Source of the DNA: Salegentibacter sp.
Lineage (GTDB): Bacteria > Bacteroidota > Bacteroidia > Flavobacteriales > Flavobacteriaceae
Assembly (NCBI GenBank): GCA_017795085.1
Contig: CP051246.1
Location: forward strand, 4,032,514 to 4,096,513
DNA: 64,000 nt
Direction of reading: 5' to 3'
Shown here: positions 60,674 to 64,000 of the stretch, piece after piece
How the letters are laid out: every line of letters begins with the position of its first letter
How positions within the stretch are numbered: the first letter of the stretch is position 1
Translations under genes and position numbers: made by a program
The notes under the pieces: generated by a model
What the model was told of the DNA's origin: nothing
The model's database searches: none
What the model saw: the letters and a program-made list of their open reading frames with translations, nothing else

Positions 60674-60750
60674 AAATAATACTTTTAATTCTCGACTATT
60701 TGATGGTCTTAGAAATTAGAGGTGCTGGTACCAATCAATTGCATTGCTAT

Positions 60751-61398
60751 CTACGAAGTTTCGGAAGCTTTTGAAAACATCCATTCTATGACTTTTTCTA
60801 TAGTATTTTTTATACGCTCTTTTCCTTCATCATTTTCAACATTAATTTCGCAGAAACTGCCACCGGCAGCGTGTGAATGCAAGCTCAGGTAATATACACC
60901 ACCTAACAATAACGCATAAATTGCCCTTATATCATCATCCTTTTCTTTAAAAATTGGATCGGTCAAAGCAAACAATTTAGAACCCATAATTTCTCTTAGT
61001 GTGCTAACTTCCTTCATGAGTTCGTTTTTTTCACTAATTTCCCAAAGAATTATTTTTCGGGTTTCATCATCATTCATCAACTTATCAAATAAGTCTACCA
61101 AAGTTATAGAAGCAAGTGTCTTACCGTAATCATCTTTATTCAACTCTATTAATTGATTAACTTTTCCATTTAAGTTAGTCCAGTAGTCCTTATTTAAAAC
61201 ATAGGCTTCAATTAAATTTTCTACATTTTCAAAATACCTGTATATTAATTTTTTACTTACTCCTGCATATTTTGCTATATTATTAACTCCAAGACCGGTA
61301 TATCCTTCGGTTCGGATAATAGCACCAACAGCTTCTATTAATTTTATTTTTGTTCTTTCTTTATTCCTTATTTGTCCATCTACTGTTTTGCGTACCAT
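60751..61398 (-). CDS. TetR/AcrR family transcription regulator
   Basis: The 215-residue protein has the TetR helix-turn-helix at about residues 15 to 65 (IRTEGYTGLGVNNIAKYAGVSKKLIYRYFENVENL) and a helical ligand-binding part. It starts 17 bases after the PLP enzyme gene on the same strand, so it is cotranscribed and probably autoregulated. The effector is unknown. Confidence 0.88.
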   Translation of the reverse strand: MVRKTVDGQIRNKERTKIKLIEAVGAIIRTEGYTGLGVNNIAKYAGVSKKLIYRYFENVENLIEAYVLNKDYWTNLNGKVNQLIELNKDDYGKTLASITLVDLFDKLMNDDETRKIILWEISEKNELMKEVSTLREIMGSKLFALTDPIFKEKDDDIRAIYALLLGGVYYLSLHSHAAGGSFCEINVENDEGKERIKNTIEKVIEWMFSKASETS

Positions 61399-61415
61399 TT
61401 TTAAAATTTACAAAA

Positions 61416-62675
61416 TTATCCTCCAATATTTAATTTTTTATCAACGAATTGAAAAGCGTTAAGAACTTTATCCAATTGTCTTTTTGTATGGGTTGCCGAC
61501 AAACTCATTCTAATCCTCGCATCTTTCTTGGGCACGGCTGGATAGAGAATTGGGTTTGCATAAACCCCTTGTTTGAGAAGCATTTTCCCTGCGTCTCCAG
61601 TTTTATGCGGGTTACCGATCTTTACCGGGATAATAGCCGATTCTGTTGTTCCAATGTTCAAACCTAAGTCGGTTAATCCTTTTTTTAAATAACTAACATT
61701 GTCTTGTAATTTCCGTATCCATTGTGGCTCTTCATCAATTAATTCAATAGCTTTTACTATTCCCAAGGTGGAGGGATTGGAGGTAGCAGAAAATATCTGT
61801 TGCCTTGACTGAAATTTTAAAAAAGCAATATGTTCCGAGTCTGCTATTACATATCCACCCATATTTGCAAAGGTTTTACTAAATGTTCCAGTAATGAAAT
61901 CAACTTCATTAAGAAGTCCGGCTAGTTCTAGCGCACCCCTACCGGTTTTACCCAAAACTCCAATTCCGTGTGCGTCATCTACCATAAGATACGCGCCATA
62001 TTTTTTTGTCAAATATAAAATTTCTCGCAATGGTGCTATATCTCCATCCTGTGAATAAACTCCATCTATAATTACCATTTTTGTTCTGTATTGATCCTTT
62101 GACTTTTTTAGAATTCTTTCTAAAGATTCAAGATCATTATGTAAAAATGATTTCTTGGTAGTTAGTATGCAACCCTCGTGTATACTGGCGTGTACTGCCA
62201 TATCGACAATTGCTATATCCTCCTTTTGCAACATAGCTAATAAAGAGGCACTGTTGGCTGTATAGCCAGTAGTAAAAATTGCTGCATTATCTTTGGTTCT
62301 ACCAAAAAAGGAAGCAATTGTTTCTTCCAGCAATTTATGATATTCAAAATAACCGCCAATGAGAGGTGATGCACCAGCACCTGTCCCATACTTTTCTATA
62401 CCAGCAATTGAAGCAGATTTAACCTTTGGGTGTTGTGTAAAACCCAAGTAGTCATTGGACACCAGACTAATGTATGTCGCACTTTCTTCTGTTCCCGGGA
62501 GCATTATTTTCATTTCTGGAGCACAACCGCTAATTGTCAATAGTCTATAATTCATATGGCCGTTATTCTTCATGAAGTTTAAAAATTCGGAGAAAATCTT
62601 TGCCCTCTGTTCGATATCCATATTGGGTATATTTTCAAAATCATTAAAAGTTGCTTTGTTAAAATCTATTTTCAT
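61416..62675 (-). CDS. Alpha-oxoamine synthase family PLP enzyme (AONS/KBL/SPT-like)
   Basis: The 419-residue protein has the fold-type I pattern of alpha-oxoamine synthases: SNDYLGFTQHPKVK, GTGAGASPLIGGYFEYHKLLE, Asp233 in VDDAHGIGVLG and the PLP lysine Lys267 in TGTFSKTFANMGGY. The family joins an amino acid with an acyl-CoA, as in 8-amino-7-oxononanoate synthase, glycine C-acetyltransferase, serine palmitoyltransferase or the autoinducer synthase CqsA. The N-terminal 60 residues are longer than in AONS. No bio or sphingolipid gene is near, so the product is unknown. It leads a two-gene operon with the TetR gene. Confidence 0.82.
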   Translation of the reverse strand: MKIDFNKATFNDFENIPNMDIEQRAKIFSEFLNFMKNNGHMNYRLLTISGCAPEMKIMLPGTEESATYISLVSNDYLGFTQHPKVKSASIAGIEKYGTGAGASPLIGGYFEYHKLLEETIASFFGRTKDNAAIFTTGYTANSASLLAMLQKEDIAIVDMAVHASIHEGCILTTKKSFLHNDLESLERILKKSKDQYRTKMVIIDGVYSQDGDIAPLREILYLTKKYGAYLMVDDAHGIGVLGKTGRGALELAGLLNEVDFITGTFSKTFANMGGYVIADSEHIAFLKFQSRQQIFSATSNPSTLGIVKAIELIDEEPQWIRKLQDNVSYLKKGLTDLGLNIGTTESAIIPVKIGNPHKTGDAGKMLLKQGVYANPILYPAVPKKDARIRMSLSATHTKRQLDKVLNAFQFVDKKLNIGG

Positions 62676-63049
62676 AATTCTGTATTAGTTAATTATTGAC
62701 AAAAATCAGGTTGCTTAAATAGTCATCTGGTTATTGATAAAGACTGACTATCTGAAAATTAAAATAAAGTTGACTTTTACACTTTCAGCAATTCAGTGCA
62801 AATAAACAAAAAACATTTAATATGTCACCACTTAGTAACAATTTGTTTTTTAAATTTGTATTGATATATAAAAATAAAGTAGCTTTTTAGAAAACATATA
62901 TATATTCCTGAATATCCACTCAAATTTTGGGTAGAAAATCTTCAGCATTAGAAAGTTTTTATAGGAAGACTTTTTTTCAAGACACAATAATAAAATCAAC
63001 GAAGTTTCAATATAATAAGAAGACTCAATTAACTAGAAATTACAGTATT
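62676..63049. promoter_or_regulatory. Divergent gap with inverted repeat, candidate TetR operator
   Basis: The gap is AT-rich. ATAGTCA at 62719-62725 and TGACTAT at 62745-62751 form 7-bp perfect arms 19 bases apart, 44 to 76 bases upstream of the PLP enzyme start. Separation of the arms is large for TetR, so the call is weak. I see no other feature except the AT-rich leader of the lipoprotein gene. Confidence 0.3.
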
Positions 63050-63292
63050 ATGAGAAAATCCATTCCCTCTTTACGACTATTGATTTTGACCTTTCCTTTA
63101 TTTCTATTTCTTTCTTGTGAAAAAGAAGATATTCATTCATCGGATTCTCCTCCAAAGAACATTGCAGGAAAAACTTTAATTGACGATGTTTCCGTTGTTG
63201 ATGCAAAAAATGTGGCGAGAAATTTCCTTAAAAATATAGAAGTTGATGCATATAGACCATTTAAAGACCGTTGCAAAACCTCCTTGAAATAG
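63050..63292 (+). pseudogene. Truncated lipoprotein gene, probably cut by an IS5-family element
   Basis: From the ATG at 63050 the frame encodes a lipoprotein signal (LFLFLSCEKED) and about 55 further residues (TLIDDVSVVDAKNVARNFLK), then ends DRCKTSLK. I prefer this ATG to an in-frame TTG at 62927. The DVSVVDAKNVARNFL segment resembles the propeptide of C10 (streptopain-like) peptidases. The last eight codons (from about 63258) appear to be insertion-sequence DNA, so the gene has lost its 3' part. The C10 idea is tentative. Confidence 0.5.
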
Positions 63293-64000
63293 GTTTTCTT
63301 TTTTGAGAATTATTTTTTTCGGTTTTATGTTGGCTTAATTTTGCATTTAATCCTCCATTTAGCACTTACACGCTGCTTTTATAGGTTCAATTCCTCTTAA
63401 TTTTCAGATTTGGACGCAAGTATCCCTGGACTCCTGTATAAATTATAGCTTAAAGCTTCCATTAGGTTTTGAGTATGCATTTTTTCTATTCCCTTATAAC
63501 GCGCTATCCCTCCAGAAAACCATCGCTTTATACTGCCAAAGGTGCGCTCTACCTTAAATCTGGTTTTACCGATAAGTTTGTTGAACTTCTTTTCCCATTT
63601 GGTTAATGGTTTGTTTTTATAGGCTTTCTTTAAAATATGGTCCTTCAATTTTCTTTTTTTAAGTAGCTCCGTGTTTTTCTTGGATTGGTAGCCTTTATCG
63701 GCCTTTAGGGGGATATCCTTGGGTAAATCGGCAGTATTGAGTACTTCTTCTAAATTGGCAATCTCATTGGTACTTGCCTTTGTGGTCAATACCCCCAGGA
63801 CCAAGCCCTCTTCATCTGTAAGGTGGTGTTTTTTGTAACCAAACCTGTACTTGCCCCCTTTCTTTAGCCAAGCTGCATCCTTATCTACGCTGTCCGAATA
63901 ATCTTTGGTAACTTCAACTTCCTCTTCGTCCTTTCTGTCCTCTGTAACTTTATGCTTGGGCTTTCCTTTGGGCTTTAAAGGGGTGTCCACAACACTGGCA
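63258..64000 (-). mobile_element. IS5-family insertion sequence, partial (runs off the window)
   Basis: The element is defined by the IS5-type transposase gene at 63397 and a terminal sequence AGACCGTTGCAAAACCTCC starting at about 63257 that has the look of IS5-group ends in Bacteroidota. The other end is outside the window. No target-site duplication can be checked. Confidence 0.55.
63397..64000 (-). CDS. IS5-family transposase, C-terminal part
   Basis: The open frame enters from the window edge (ASVVDTPLKPKGKP, with the first catalytic Asp in VVDTP) and ends at 63397. It contains LKKGGKYRFGYKKHHLTDEE, the second Asp in LKADKGYQSKKN, and the Glu in KVERTFGSIKRWFSGG, ending MEALSYNLYRSPG. 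This is the DDE core of IS5-group transposases. The N-terminus lies outside. The GTG at 63990 is within the domain and is not the true start. Confidence 0.88.
   Translation of the reverse strand, partial: ASVVDTPLKPKGKPKHKVTEDRKDEEEVEVTKDYSDSVDKDAAWLKKGGKYRFGYKKHHLTDEEGLVLGVLTTKASTNEIANLEEVLNTADLPKDIPLKADKGYQSKKNTELLKKRKLKDHILKKAYKNKPLTKWEKKFNKLIGKTRFKVERTFGSIKRWFSGGIARYKGIEKMHTQNLMEALSYNLYRSPGILASKSEN

Larger units (their letters stand above)
48080..60700. mobile_element. Probable tRNA-adjacent genomic island with tyrosine integrase
   Basis: Directly behind the tRNA terminator, housekeeping genes stop. A block follows with hypothetical genes, gene debris, a restriction-like operon, a toxin-antitoxin pair and, at the far right, a tyrosine recombinase gene. 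This composition and tRNA proximity are typical of integrative islands. I found no direct repeat of the tRNA 3' end near the integrase, so the right limit is an estimate and the element may extend further right or not use this tRNA. Confidence 0.5.

Noticed and set aside
48015..60760. Direct repeat of the tRNA 3' end at the right side of the island
   Set aside because: I compared the tRNA 3' sequence with the stretch 60660-60760 and found only a short chance likeness (GGTACCA), not an att copy.

Overview
The window looks like chromosome from a low-GC member of the Bacteroidota, most likely a marine-type Flavobacteriaceae species. The evidence is a SusC/SusD pair, several promoters of the TTG-N19-22-TAnnTTTG type, genes without clear Shine-Dalgarno sequences, flavobacterial dispersed repeats, and gene orders such as rnpA next to an S41 protease and rbfA next to an FtsX-type permease. 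The family-level assignment is inference.

Left part (1 to about 18 kb): mostly housekeeping. It holds the 5' part of rnr, a long AT-rich divergent intergenic region with DnaA-box-like words, rpiB, a CDF metal exporter, an ElaA-type acetyltransferase, an S41 protease, rnpA, an M1 and an S8 peptidase, an MBL-fold hydrolase, two different cation:proton antiporters transcribed divergently, a DUF1905 protein, a YebC-type regulator, a decayed four-helix-bundle gene and lepA.

Middle part (about 18.7 to 44.4 kb): a large amino-sugar and peptidoglycan-fragment locus built like a polysaccharide utilization locus. It contains an FHS-type sugar permease, a GH20 hexosaminidase, the MurNAc-6-P etherase MurQ, a DeoR-type regulator, SusC/SusD, a DUF187 (DigH/YngK-like) glycosidase, a sodium:solute symporter, an L-Ala-D/L-Glu epimerase, an SH3-NlpC/P60 peptidase, a NagZ-type GH3 fused to a serine hydrolase, NagX, a ROK regulator, a NagB-PIG-L fusion and an Amidase_2 lipoprotein. 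Together these could strip, import and dismantle glycan and peptide parts of peptidoglycan down to fructose-6-P and free amino acids. A frameshifted IS110 element sits inside the locus.

Then a short housekeeping stretch follows: dusB, an FtsX-type permease, rbfA, methylmalonyl-CoA epimerase and a CAT-anticodon tRNA. Right after the tRNA comes a probable genomic island (about 48.1 to 60.7 kb). It carries a tyrosine integrase at its far end and a seven-gene minus-strand operon: DNA methyltransferase, winged-helix protein, HigB-like toxin, HigA-like antitoxin, DExH helicase, GIY-YIG nuclease and a membrane-anchored protein. I read this as a multi-gene restriction or defence system with a toxin-antitoxin pair embedded in it. 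A HEPN-like protein, a Cys/His-rich protein and gene debris surround it.

The right edge has a TetR regulator cotranscribed with an alpha-oxoamine synthase-family PLP enzyme, a lipoprotein gene that appears cut by an insertion sequence, and an IS5-family transposase that runs off the window.
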